29,289 bases of DNA from Bacteroidales bacterium UBA7569 (lineage in GTDB: Bacteria > Bacteroidota > Bacteroidia > Bacteroidales > Paludibacteraceae). Shown here one piece after another: positions 16,845 to 23,201 of the stretch (position 1 is its first letter; each line of letters opens with the position of its first letter). The notes under the pieces are model-generated. The model saw only the letters and a program-made list of their open reading frames with translations. It had not been told where the DNA came from and made no database searches. The position numbers and the translations under genes are program-made. Location of the stretch: contig DLLF01000040.1 in assembly GCA_002477945.1 (NCBI GenBank), forward strand, positions 1 to 29,289, given 5' to 3'.

Positions 16845-17603
16845 ATGGAAATACTCATTACAAACGACGACGGAATAGATTCAAAAGGACTGCGGGTGCT
16901 GTCGCGCTTGATGCAGTCTCTTGGCCATGTCACTGTAGTTGCGCCCGATGGCGCTCGGAGCGGGCAATCGGGAGCAATCAGTGTGATGAAACCCATGCGC
17001 TTGAAGAAAATCTCGTCTCACGATAACGGGGATTGTGATATATACGTCAGCAATGGTACTCCTGCCGATTGTATCAAGTTGGCGCTTAATATCATCTATC
17101 AAGGCAAAAATCCCGATTTGGTGGTATCAGGTATCAACCATGGCTCCAATGCTTCGGTCAATGTCGTCTATTCCGGTACGATGGGAGCCGTTTTTGTAGC
17201 AGCCGAACATAGCATTCCCGCTATCGGATTCTCCCTGTGTGACCATAATACCGATGCCGATTTCTCTGAGTTCGAACGGTATATAGTGCCGCTGACGCAA
17301 AAATTGTTATCCCGACCTTTCCCCTGCGGATTCTGTTACAACATCAATGCACCGAAGGGAAAAATTCTCGGAATCCGCTTTACACGCCAATGCCGTGGAT
17401 ATTGGGAAAAGGAGATGAAAGAATACACCGATCCGAGCGGAGAGCCGTTCTATTGGTTGGTGGGTAATTTCGTCAATTGCGAACCGGACAACGAAGAAAC
17501 CGACGAATGGGCTTTGTCGCACGGCTATATTGCCATCACGCCCACTACAATTGACATGACAGCCAAAGAATGGAACGATTCGACAAGTATTGGATTGGAA
17601 TAG
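16845..17603 (+). CDS. surE: 5'/3'-nucleotidase SurE
   Basis: SurE is a cytoplasmic metal-dependent phosphatase acting on nucleoside monophosphates, linked to stationary-phase survival. The 252-residue protein opens with MEILITNDDGIDSKGL, where N7, D8 and D9 are the metal ligands. It carries SGQSGAIS, SNGTPADCIKLAL, SGINHGSN and YSGTMGAV, all typical. It starts two bases after glmM and its 3' end overlaps the next gene by 34 bases, so translation is probably coupled. Confidence 0.95.
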   Translation: MEILITNDDGIDSKGLRVLSRLMQSLGHVTVVAPDGARSGQSGAISVMKPMRLKKISSHDNGDCDIYVSNGTPADCIKLALNIIYQGKNPDLVVSGINHGSNASVNVVYSGTMGAVFVAAEHSIPAIGFSLCDHNTDADFSEFERYIVPLTQKLLSRPFPCGFCYNINAPKGKILGIRFTRQCRGYWEKEMKEYTDPSGEPFYWLVGNFVNCEPDNEETDEWALSHGYIAITPTTIDMTAKEWNDSTSIGLE

Positions 17604-17848
17604 TCATCGGACTTATACTGCCTGCACTGTTTGGTTATGTCTATATCGACCAAATGAACCTGTGGTATGCCCTGCAGACTTTCCAATTTCAGGCAGGATC
17701 CGTCCTGAACAAACTCTTGTTGGTTAGCGTATTCCCCGACTTGGCGTTGTTGTTTCTTTTCTATCTCACCGACACCTGGAAGTTGTCAAAAGGTGTCTTG
17801 GTGGGTGCCATGCCCTACATACTTGCCAGCATAGCCGTATCAATGTAA
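17570..17848 (+). CDS. Small three-helix membrane protein between surE and lpxB
   Basis: The 92-residue product has three hydrophobic segments (WIGIVIGLILPALFGYVYI, a central segment around LLLVSVFPDLALLFLFYL, and AMPYILASIAVSM at the C-terminus). It contains no known catalytic motif. The start lies inside surE (34-base overlap) and its stop is seven bases before lpxB, so it is translated within the envelope operon. Its position suggests a role near lipid A synthesis or the inner membrane. I do not recognise the family and no function should be assigned. Confidence 0.8.
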   Translation: MERFDKYWIGIVIGLILPALFGYVYIDQMNLWYALQTFQFQAGSVLNKLLLVSVFPDLALLFLFYLTDTWKLSKGVLVGAMPYILASIAVSM

Positions 17849-17855
17849 TTCTTTT

Positions 17856-18959
17856 ATGAAGTATTTCATCATAGCAGGCGAAGCCTCCGGAGACCTGCAC
17901 GGAGCGGGACTGATCAACCAACTCAACCAATTGGATCCGTCTGCCGTCTTTTTAGGGATGGGGGGCGACAAAATGCACAATGCAGGTTGCCGTCTTGTTC
18001 GGCACTATCGCAATATGGCATTTATGGGTATCATCGCTGTTTTGAAAAACCTGAACAAAGTAAACGAGAACTTCCGTATTGCCGAAAATGCATTGTTGCA
18101 TTGCCAACCCGATGCATTGATTCTCATTGACTACCCGTCATTCAATCTGAAAGTGGCGGAGTTCTGCAAAAAGTACCTTCCGTCCACGAAAATTTTCTAC
18201 TACATTCCGCCTAAAATCTGGGCATGGAAACGCTGGCGGGTACACAAAATTGCCCGCCTGTCCGACCGCATACTCGGTATCTTCCCTTTCGAACCCGCTT
18301 TCTATGCCCGCTATGGCTACAAAGCCCTCTATGTCGGAAATCCCACCATGGACAGTGTATCCGGGTTCCTGCGTCTTTCGCATGAATTGAATACGGAAAG
18401 AAAGCATATTATTGCTATTCTCCCGGGCTCCCGCCGGCACGAAATTGAAAAATGCTTGCCGGCTATGCTATTGGCAGCCCGGAATATACAAGATTATAAA
18501 ATCGTTGTAGCAGGTGCACCGGGTGTTGAACCGGCATTCTATGATAAGTACTTGCAGGGCGAGACACTTGTCTTTGACAAAACCTACTCCATTCTTTCCG
18601 AAGCCGAAGTCGCTGTCGTCAATTCGGGTACGGCAACTCTGGAGACGGCTCTGCTACGCTGTCCGCAAGTCGCAGTTTATCATATCAATTGTGGTAAATT
18701 CCTGTGGAGTATCCGACGTTGGGTCTTTCAGATACCCTACTTCACTTTGGTGAACATTTTGGCTGACAAAGAAGTTATCAAAGAGTGCATCGGACCTCTC
18801 TTCACCGCTCAAAATATAGAAACAGAAGTCCGCAAATTGCTCACCGATTCCGGTTATCGAAATAAAATGTTGCAAGAATACGACCGGATTGCATCTGAAT
18901 TGGGAACAACTCCTGCCGCCGTAAATGCAGCCAAACAGATTATTGACGTTTGCCAATAA
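17856..18959 (+). CDS. lpxB: Lipid-A-disaccharide synthase
   Basis: LpxB is a GT19 glycosyltransferase. It condenses UDP-diacylglucosamine with lipid X at the inner membrane's cytoplasmic face to form the lipid A disaccharide. The 367-residue protein starts KYFIIAGEASGDLHGA and carries FLGMGGDKM, the membrane-associated MAFMGIIAVL, YYIPPKIWAWKRWR, the sugar-nucleotide region ILPGSRRHEIEKCLPAML, and NSGTATLETAL. All are family features. It is the last gene of the packed run; a terminator-like hairpin lies about 145 bases downstream. Confidence 0.95.
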   Translation: MKYFIIAGEASGDLHGAGLINQLNQLDPSAVFLGMGGDKMHNAGCRLVRHYRNMAFMGIIAVLKNLNKVNENFRIAENALLHCQPDALILIDYPSFNLKVAEFCKKYLPSTKIFYYIPPKIWAWKRWRVHKIARLSDRILGIFPFEPAFYARYGYKALYVGNPTMDSVSGFLRLSHELNTERKHIIAILPGSRRHEIEKCLPAMLLAARNIQDYKIVVAGAPGVEPAFYDKYLQGETLVFDKTYSILSEAEVAVVNSGTATLETALLRCPQVAVYHINCGKFLWSIRRWVFQIPYFTLVNILADKEVIKECIGPLFTAQNIETEVRKLLTDSGYRNKMLQEYDRIASELGTTPAAVNAAKQIIDVCQ

Positions 18960-19103
18960 ACTTTCTCGGAACTCCTTTCGTGCCACCTGCACGCACCCGC
19001 AGTAATGTATCTGTCGCTAATCCTGCACACATCGTATGGAACTGATTCTTCTGTGGTGCATTGAAAGCAGATTGCAAGTCGCTTCGCCTCTGAATGTTTT
19101 GCG

Positions 19104-19122
19104 GGGGAATATACCATTCCCC
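19104..19122 (+). terminator. Terminator-like hairpin after lpxB
   Basis: GGGGAAT (19104-19110) and ATTCCCC (19116-19122) form a perfect 7-bp stem with loop ATACC. It could end the rfbA-lpxB transcript. No T-run follows. Confidence 0.5.
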
Positions 19123-19290
19123 TACGACCCCTCATCGACCCCTCAACGACCCCTGAAGCATCCCTCAACGGAAGATAACCTTATTTGCCCCATTCGGCTA
19201 ATTCGTCCTATCCGTCCAATTAGCCTAATTCTTCCTATCCGCCCATAGAATATCCCGCTTCACTATAACGTCTATTGAATAACTCCTTGG
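19119..19290 (-). repeat. Dispersed intergenic repeat, copy B
   Basis: Read on the minus strand this shares ordered blocks with 8604-8886: ATAGACGTTATAGT, CTAATTGGACGGATAGGAC, a block ending GGCAAATAAGGT, TTGAGGG and GGGGTCGATGAGG. It is shorter than copy A and contains tandem units of about 11 bases (CGACCCCTCAA-like on the plus strand) and of about 17-24 bases (ATTCGTCCTATCCGTCC-like). It encodes no plausible protein. Confidence 0.75.
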
Positions 19291-19340
19291 CAGAATTAGT
19301 TTGCAAAGCGTGTGTCAGCGGGTCAGTTTCTTCCCGGCAT

Positions 19341-19458
19341 TGTGTCGGGTGTCAAAAATGGAGCGAGAATTTCGACAAGCGGAGATACTGTCTGAGCGCA
19401 GCGAGTTGTGTCTCCGCCGAAATTCGAGCGACTTATATTTTTGGCAACGCCCGACACA
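19341..19458. repeat. 118-base long inverted repeat (giant hairpin)
   Basis: Nested complementary blocks pair TGTGTCGGGTGT with its partner in CGCCCGACACA, CAAAAAT with ATTTTTG, GAGCGAGAATTTCG with CGAAATTCGAGCG, and GCGGAGATAC with GTGTCTCCGC. The apex is a GC-rich loop around CTGAGCGCAGCGAG. Only a few mismatches interrupt the stem. I recall similar hairpins in other Bacteroidales intergenic regions, but cannot confirm that here. Confidence 0.75.
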
Positions 19459-19488
19459 AATCAATCCGTAGGTTAAGGTTGCTTATAG

Positions 19489-19520
19489 CCCCCTCTTTGA
19501 GGGGGTTGGGGAAGTTTTTT
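19489..19520 (+). terminator. Rho-independent terminator-like element
   Basis: CCCCCTC (19489-19495) pairs with GAGGGGG (19499-19505) around TTT and is followed after a short GC-containing stretch by a run of T residues. It is the best classical terminator in this gap, although it lies over 500 bases after lpxB. Confidence 0.55.
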
Positions 19521-19524
19521 TTTG

Positions 19525-19558
19525 TTTCTTTTCTTTGGGTCATGCAAAAGAAAAGAAA
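19525..19558. repeat. T-rich/A-rich hairpin
   Basis: TTTCTTTTCTTTG (19525-19537) pairs with CAAAAGAAAAGAAA (19545-19558), with one extra A in the right arm. It lies directly after the terminator and forms part of the same structured intergenic block. Confidence 0.6.
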
Positions 19559-19709
19559 GGAATATGCATAAGATGATTCGTATTCTCATATATTTCAAGT
19601 AATAAGTAAAATGAATAAACGTAATTCCGCCAACGGGTTGTTTCTTGTGGTTTTGGGACGGTTATCTTAAACCGAAAAGTCTTTTAGTTGCAAATATATT
19701 GCAAATCAA

Positions 19710-19740
19710 TTGCATAAATAAAAAGAATATTATACCTTTG
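19710..19740 (+). promoter_or_regulatory. Promoter of the OmpA-type gene
   Basis: TTG (19710-19712) and TACCTTTG (19733-19740) are separated by exactly 20 bases. The leader before the ATG at 19820 is about 75 nt. Confidence 0.8.
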
Positions 19741-19819
19741 CGGACTGCATTATAAGTTGTATACTGCAACAAACCGCATAATAAATGGCAAACAGGTTGA
19801 AACATAAGCACTTAATCAA

Positions 19820-21376
19820 ATGAACAAATTTTACTCACTGCTCATCGTATGCGTACTAATGCTTCCCATGGCAAACATGGTTCAAGCCCGACAAGACTCC
19901 GTCTCCGTGAACAATAAGGCCTTGGGCATACACCCGTGGAAGCAAACCCGGAATTTGTCGGGAGAATTTGCACATTGGTCACTGACTTTCGAGGCAGGCT
20001 TTAATCTCATTGATGCGGATTTCAACCAACCGAATGTAACCATCATCCCTAAAACCAAAATCCGACCGACAGGAGCCGTCTCCCTGGAGTACAACTTTAC
20101 ACCGACTTGGGGATTGGCAGGTCTCTATTCTTATGCAAACTATGGAGTAAAACAAAAAGAAACGGACGGCTGGTTGCTCTATGGACACATGCATACGCTG
20201 GATCTCCTCCTTACTTATGATTTCGTTGACGCTTGTTTTCCGCATAGAAAAACCGATATTTTCTCGTGCTATCTCTTGGCGGGCGTCGGTATGGCATTCT
20301 ACAACAGTGAACTGACCGTGGGAGAAGAAATAGTCAGACCGCGAACCGATGGAAAATATGATATGGCAGGGGCGATTGCTGTCGGATTGGCACTCGAATT
20401 TAATGTAAGCAGGCAAATCGCCTTGGGAGCAAAAGGATTATACCATATCTATACGCAAGACAATCTGGATGCCAAGGTACAAGGAAATAACAACGATTGT
20501 CAGGAATATGCTTCGGCATACCTGCGCTGGAAAATAGGAGGAAAGAAGAAAAACCATCAACGCAACTTCGCAAGCGATGAGGTCTTTGCTTCACAATTGC
20601 AAGAGAGTGAGCAGGAACAAAGGATGCCGCAAAAAGATACTTTGGTCATTATGCATAAAGACACCGTGGTTATCAATAACGAAAGTGTGGTTCAATATGT
20701 ACCTGAAAGCAAAATACCGGATACGAGGCAATACGTCTATTTCGCAACCGACCGCTACTCGTTGGATAATCTCGCACTCATCACCGTACAGCAGTTTGCA
20801 GCGAAAATGCAAGAGGACTCCACCCTCTGTGCCGAACTGGCAGGATATTGCGACAATACAGGTACCGAACAGCACAATCTGCAATTGGCACAGCGGCGGG
20901 CAAATCGTGTGGCGGAAGAACTGGGAAAAGTTTACGGTATTTCCTCTGAACGTATTGCGCCAATAGGTCGTGGAGTACTGACCAACGTAAATAACTCCTA
21001 TCTCCCAAACCGACGTGTGGAAATACGCATTGTCTCAAAAGAAGAATGTAAGCAGTTGCAGCAAGACAAGGCTAAAGTGAACGAAAATACCATAGTTGCA
21101 GTTGCCAAACCGACCGCAAAACCGGCGGTCTTGACTACGGTCAAAACCCAGAAGAATACAACTACTCTTTCACGTCTGGCGCGCAAATACTTTGGAAACA
21201 CCGATTGTTGGGTGTACATCTATGCCGCCAACCGCGACAAGTTACGCAATCCCGACTATATACCCGAAAATATCACTCTGAAAATTCCGAACCTTAGCGA
21301 GGAACAAAGGAATATATCACACGAAGAGGCAATCAAGGTCGTACAGGAATTGGCAAAAGTGTCCGTGGAAGAATAG
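19820..21376 (+). CDS. OmpA-type outer membrane protein with C-terminal LysM-like module
   Basis: The 518-residue protein begins with a signal peptide ending near VQARQDS. Residues about 45-240 are rich in alternating aromatic strands (HWSLTFEAGFNLI, GAVSLEYNFTPTWGLAGLYS, ALGAKGLYHIYTQ) and fit an outer-membrane beta-barrel. Residues about 303-408 are an OmpA-like peptidoglycan-binding domain: YFATDRYSLDN, ELAGYCDNTGTEQHNLQLAQ, RRANRVAEEL and the ending PNRRVEIRI. A threonine- and lysine-rich linker leads to a LysM-like stretch (about 445-495: TTLSRLARKYFGN, WVYIYAANRDKL, ITLKIP). The protein probably ties the outer membrane to peptidoglycan at two sites. It is a single-gene unit with its own promoter. 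Confidence 0.88.
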   Translation: MNKFYSLLIVCVLMLPMANMVQARQDSVSVNNKALGIHPWKQTRNLSGEFAHWSLTFEAGFNLIDADFNQPNVTIIPKTKIRPTGAVSLEYNFTPTWGLAGLYSYANYGVKQKETDGWLLYGHMHTLDLLLTYDFVDACFPHRKTDIFSCYLLAGVGMAFYNSELTVGEEIVRPRTDGKYDMAGAIAVGLALEFNVSRQIALGAKGLYHIYTQDNLDAKVQGNNNDCQEYASAYLRWKIGGKKKNHQRNFASDEVFASQLQESEQEQRMPQKDTLVIMHKDTVVINNESVVQYVPESKIPDTRQYVYFATDRYSLDNLALITVQQFAAKMQEDSTLCAELAGYCDNTGTEQHNLQLAQRRANRVAEELGKVYGISSERIAPIGRGVLTNVNNSYLPNRRVEIRIVSKEECKQLQQDKAKVNENTIVAVAKPTAKPAVLTTVKTQKNTTTLSRLARKYFGNTDCWVYIYAANRDKLRNPDYIPENITLKIPNLSEEQRNISHEEAIKVVQELAKVSVEE

Positions 21377-21427
21377 TCTTCCATAATGTTGAAAATATTG
21401 TATATCCAAATTAGTCTTCCTGATTGC

Positions 21428-21458
21428 TTGCATATTTCAGCAAAAAGTGCTACCTTTG
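21428..21458 (+). promoter_or_regulatory. Promoter of the CAU tRNA
   Basis: TTG (21428-21430) and TACCTTTG (21451-21458) are 20 bases apart, with the tRNA beginning 44 bases downstream. Confidence 0.75.
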
Positions 21459-21501
21459 CCGCACTTTTGCAACCAACGTATTTTTATACGGGGCTGGAAA
21501 G

Positions 21502-21576
21502 GGTCTCATAGCTCAGTTGGTTAGTAGCACCTGACTCATAATCAGGGGGTCGTAGGTTCAAGCCCTACTGAGACCA
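21502..21576 (+). tRNA. tRNA with CAU anticodon (elongator Met or Ile2)
   Basis: The 75-nt sequence has acceptor GGTCTCA/TGAGACC, anticodon stem CCTGA/TCAGG with loop CTCATAA (anticodon CAT), and T-arm GTAGG/CCTAC. A CAU anticodon means either elongator Met or the lysidine-modified Ile2; I cannot decide between them. The D-arm reads GCTCAGTTGGTTAGTAGC. The usual form is GCTC...GAGC, so there is one extra base and the fourth D-stem pair (C-T) is broken. CCA is not encoded. Confidence 0.88.
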
Positions 21577-21581
21577 CAGGG

Positions 21582-21613
21582 GAATGCGAAGCATGATGAT
21601 GTGTTTCGCATTC
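21582..21613 (+). terminator. Terminator hairpin after the CAU tRNA
   Basis: GAATGCGAA (21582-21590) pairs perfectly with TTCGCATTC (21605-21613), six bases after the tRNA 3' end, and is followed by the T-rich TCTCGTTTTATT. Confidence 0.7.
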
Positions 21614-21633
21614 TCTCGTTTTATTGTGGTTAT

Positions 21634-21661
21634 TATCTTTACGCCGCTATCTTTACGCCGC
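21634..21661 (+). repeat. Perfect tandem duplication of a 14-mer
   Basis: TATCTTTACGCCGC occurs twice head-to-tail (21634-21647 and 21648-21661). Each unit contains TATCTTTA, one base from the -7 promoter consensus. It lies between two convergent tRNA genes. Confidence 0.85.
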
Positions 21662-21724
21662 TGCGACACGTAGAATACAAGAATAAAAAAATCGGACATT
21701 GCTCCTTGCAATACCCGACTTGAG

Positions 21725-21809
21725 CGGAAAGAGAGGGATTCGAACCCCCGGACCCGTTAAGGTCAACGGTTTTCAAGACCGCCGCGATCGACCACTCCGC
21801 CATCTTTCC
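21725..21809 (-). tRNA. tRNA-Ser(UGA)
   Basis: On the minus strand an 85-nt class II tRNA has acceptor GGAAAGA/TCTTTCC with G73, anticodon stem GCGGT/ACCGT with loop CTTGAAA (anticodon TGA), a long variable arm and the T-arm GGGGGTTCGAATCCCTC. CCA is not encoded. Confidence 0.93.
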
Positions 21810-21843
21810 AACGATGTCCGCACAATCTGCGGAAAAGCGGCTG

Positions 21844-21874
21844 CAAAGTTAATACTATTTTTTACACCATACAA
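21844..21874 (-). promoter_or_regulatory. Promoter of tRNA-Ser(UGA)
   Basis: On the minus strand TTG (21872-21874) and TAACTTTG (21844-21851) are 20 bases apart. It is back-to-back with the methyltransferase-gene promoter at 21912-21942. Confidence 0.75.
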
Positions 21875-21911
21875 CAGAGAAACGTATTTTCCCCGAATTT
21901 GTCTCCATACG

Positions 21912-21942
21912 TTGTGTATGAGTCGGATTTGTCGTACCTTTG
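21912..21942 (+). promoter_or_regulatory. Promoter of the methyltransferase-queA-tatD operon
   Basis: TTG (21912-21914) and TACCTTTG (21935-21942) are separated by 20 bases. The leader before the ATG at 21978 is about 30 nt, which also rules out upstream starts of that gene. Confidence 0.8.
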
Positions 21943-21977
21943 CGCAGATAGTGTCAACCTTACATACAACTGAATCC

Positions 21978-23201
21978 ATGCTTCAAGAATACACCATGAT
22001 TGCAAAAACCTTCAAGGGATTGGAGGGTGTTTTGGCAGACGAATTGCTTCATCTGGGTGCGAATAATATACAGATTCAACGCAGGGCTGTCCAGTTTACG
22101 GGCGATAAGAGCCTGATGTACAAAGCCAATCTCTGGCTGCGGACCGCCTCCCGTATTCTCAAACCGATCGCCACATTCCAAGCCCGCGATGCAGACGAAG
22201 TGTACGACAGAATCAAAGAACTGGACTGGGAGAAGTACATCTCCTGCAACTCTTCTATTGCTATCGACAGCACGGTATACTCCGATATATTCAGGCACTC
22301 TCGGTATGTAACATATCGTGTCAAAGATGCCATCGTTGACTTCTTCATGGAGCGGTTTGGCAAACGTCCGAACGTAAAACTCAACGGCCCCGACCTGTAT
22401 ATCAATATACATATTGCTCAGACAACGGTCACCGTCAGTTTGGATAGTTCCGGAGAATCGCTTCACAAAAGAGGATGGCGATCCGAACAGACAGAGGCAC
22501 CAATCAATGAAGCACTTGCTGCCGGAATGTTGTTGATGACAGGTTGGAACGGACATTCCGACTTGATAGACCCTATGTGTGGTAGCGGAACCTTCCTGAT
22601 CGAAGCGGCTATGATTGCCCTTAATATCCCGCCGGGAATCTATCGGGACAAGTTTGCCTTTGAGAAATGGAACGACTTCGATAGCGAACTCTTTGAGACG
22701 CTTTATAACGATGAGAGCGACAACCGAGAATTCCGATACCATATATTTGGCTCCGACAGTTCCTACTATGCAGTCAAGGTCGCTGAGAAGAATGTGAAAA
22801 ATGCAGGACTGCAGCACTATATCACATTGCAACAAGTCGCCATACAGGAACTCAAACCACAGTCTCAAAATGCACTTATCATAACCAATCCACCTTATGG
22901 AGAACGATTGGAACCGAAAAACATCTCTCAACTCTACGATAACATAGGAACCGCTTTGAAGCATAAATTCTCAGGAAGTACGGCATGGATCATCTCATCC
23001 AATAAGGAGGCGTTGAAGCGGATTGGGTTAAAGCCGTCCAAGAAAATTCCTTTGCTCAACGGAGACTTGGACTGTCTCTTTGTAAAATACGAATTGTTCA
23101 CGGGAGAACACAAAGACTATAAACGGAACAAACGGAATATCGCTACGAAACAAACATTTGATACCACACTATGCGAACATTATGGAAGAACTGCTGATTG
23201 A
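21978..23201 (+). CDS. THUMP-domain RNA methyltransferase (RlmL N-terminal half type)
   Basis: The 407-residue protein has an N-terminal ferredoxin-like/THUMP RNA-binding region (about 1-165: TFKGLEGVLADEL, KANLWLRTASRIL, DLYINIHI, SLDSSGESLHKRGWR). A Rossmann methyltransferase domain follows, with SAM motif DPMCGSGTFLIEAA (about 197-210) and catalytic motif TNPPYGERL (about 302-310). This is the layout of the enzyme making m2G2445 in 23S rRNA; E. coli RlmL carries a second methyltransferase domain that is absent here. The start at 21978 follows the promoter closely; the open frame extends upstream through a tRNA gene and is not real there. The C-terminus is lysine/arginine-rich. The next gene overlaps by 20 bases. 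Confidence 0.88.
   Translation: MLQEYTMIAKTFKGLEGVLADELLHLGANNIQIQRRAVQFTGDKSLMYKANLWLRTASRILKPIATFQARDADEVYDRIKELDWEKYISCNSSIAIDSTVYSDIFRHSRYVTYRVKDAIVDFFMERFGKRPNVKLNGPDLYINIHIAQTTVTVSLDSSGESLHKRGWRSEQTEAPINEALAAGMLLMTGWNGHSDLIDPMCGSGTFLIEAAMIALNIPPGIYRDKFAFEKWNDFDSELFETLYNDESDNREFRYHIFGSDSSYYAVKVAEKNVKNAGLQHYITLQQVAIQELKPQSQNALIITNPPYGERLEPKNISQLYDNIGTALKHKFSGSTAWIISSNKEALKRIGLKPSKKIPLLNGDLDCLFVKYELFTGEHKDYKRNKRNIATKQTFDTTLCEHYGRTAD

Larger units (their letters stand above)
18960..19819. other. Long repeat-rich intergenic region between lpxB and the OmpA-type gene
   Basis: No credible gene is seen in 860 bases. The region holds, in order, a terminator-like hairpin (19104-19122), the minus copy of the dispersed repeat (19119-19290), a very large hairpin (19341-19458), a classical terminator (19489-19520), a T/A-rich hairpin (19525-19558) and the OmpA-gene promoter (19710-19740). 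Open frames here are low-complexity (for example repeated IRPIRPI). Confidence 0.7.

Noticed and set aside
19036..19248. Open frame encoding IRPIRPI-type repeats
   Set aside because: The peptide only reflects short tandem DNA repeats in the dispersed element; the frame is not conserved in the other copy.
21699..21977. N-terminal extension of the methyltransferase frame
   Set aside because: The extension reads antisense through tRNA-Ser(UGA) and lies upstream of a clear promoter at 21912-21942, so the start at 21978 is used.
21960..22964. Long minus-strand open frame opposite the methyltransferase gene
   Set aside because: The plus strand encodes a full THUMP methyltransferase with intact motifs; the antisense product has no recognisable family features.
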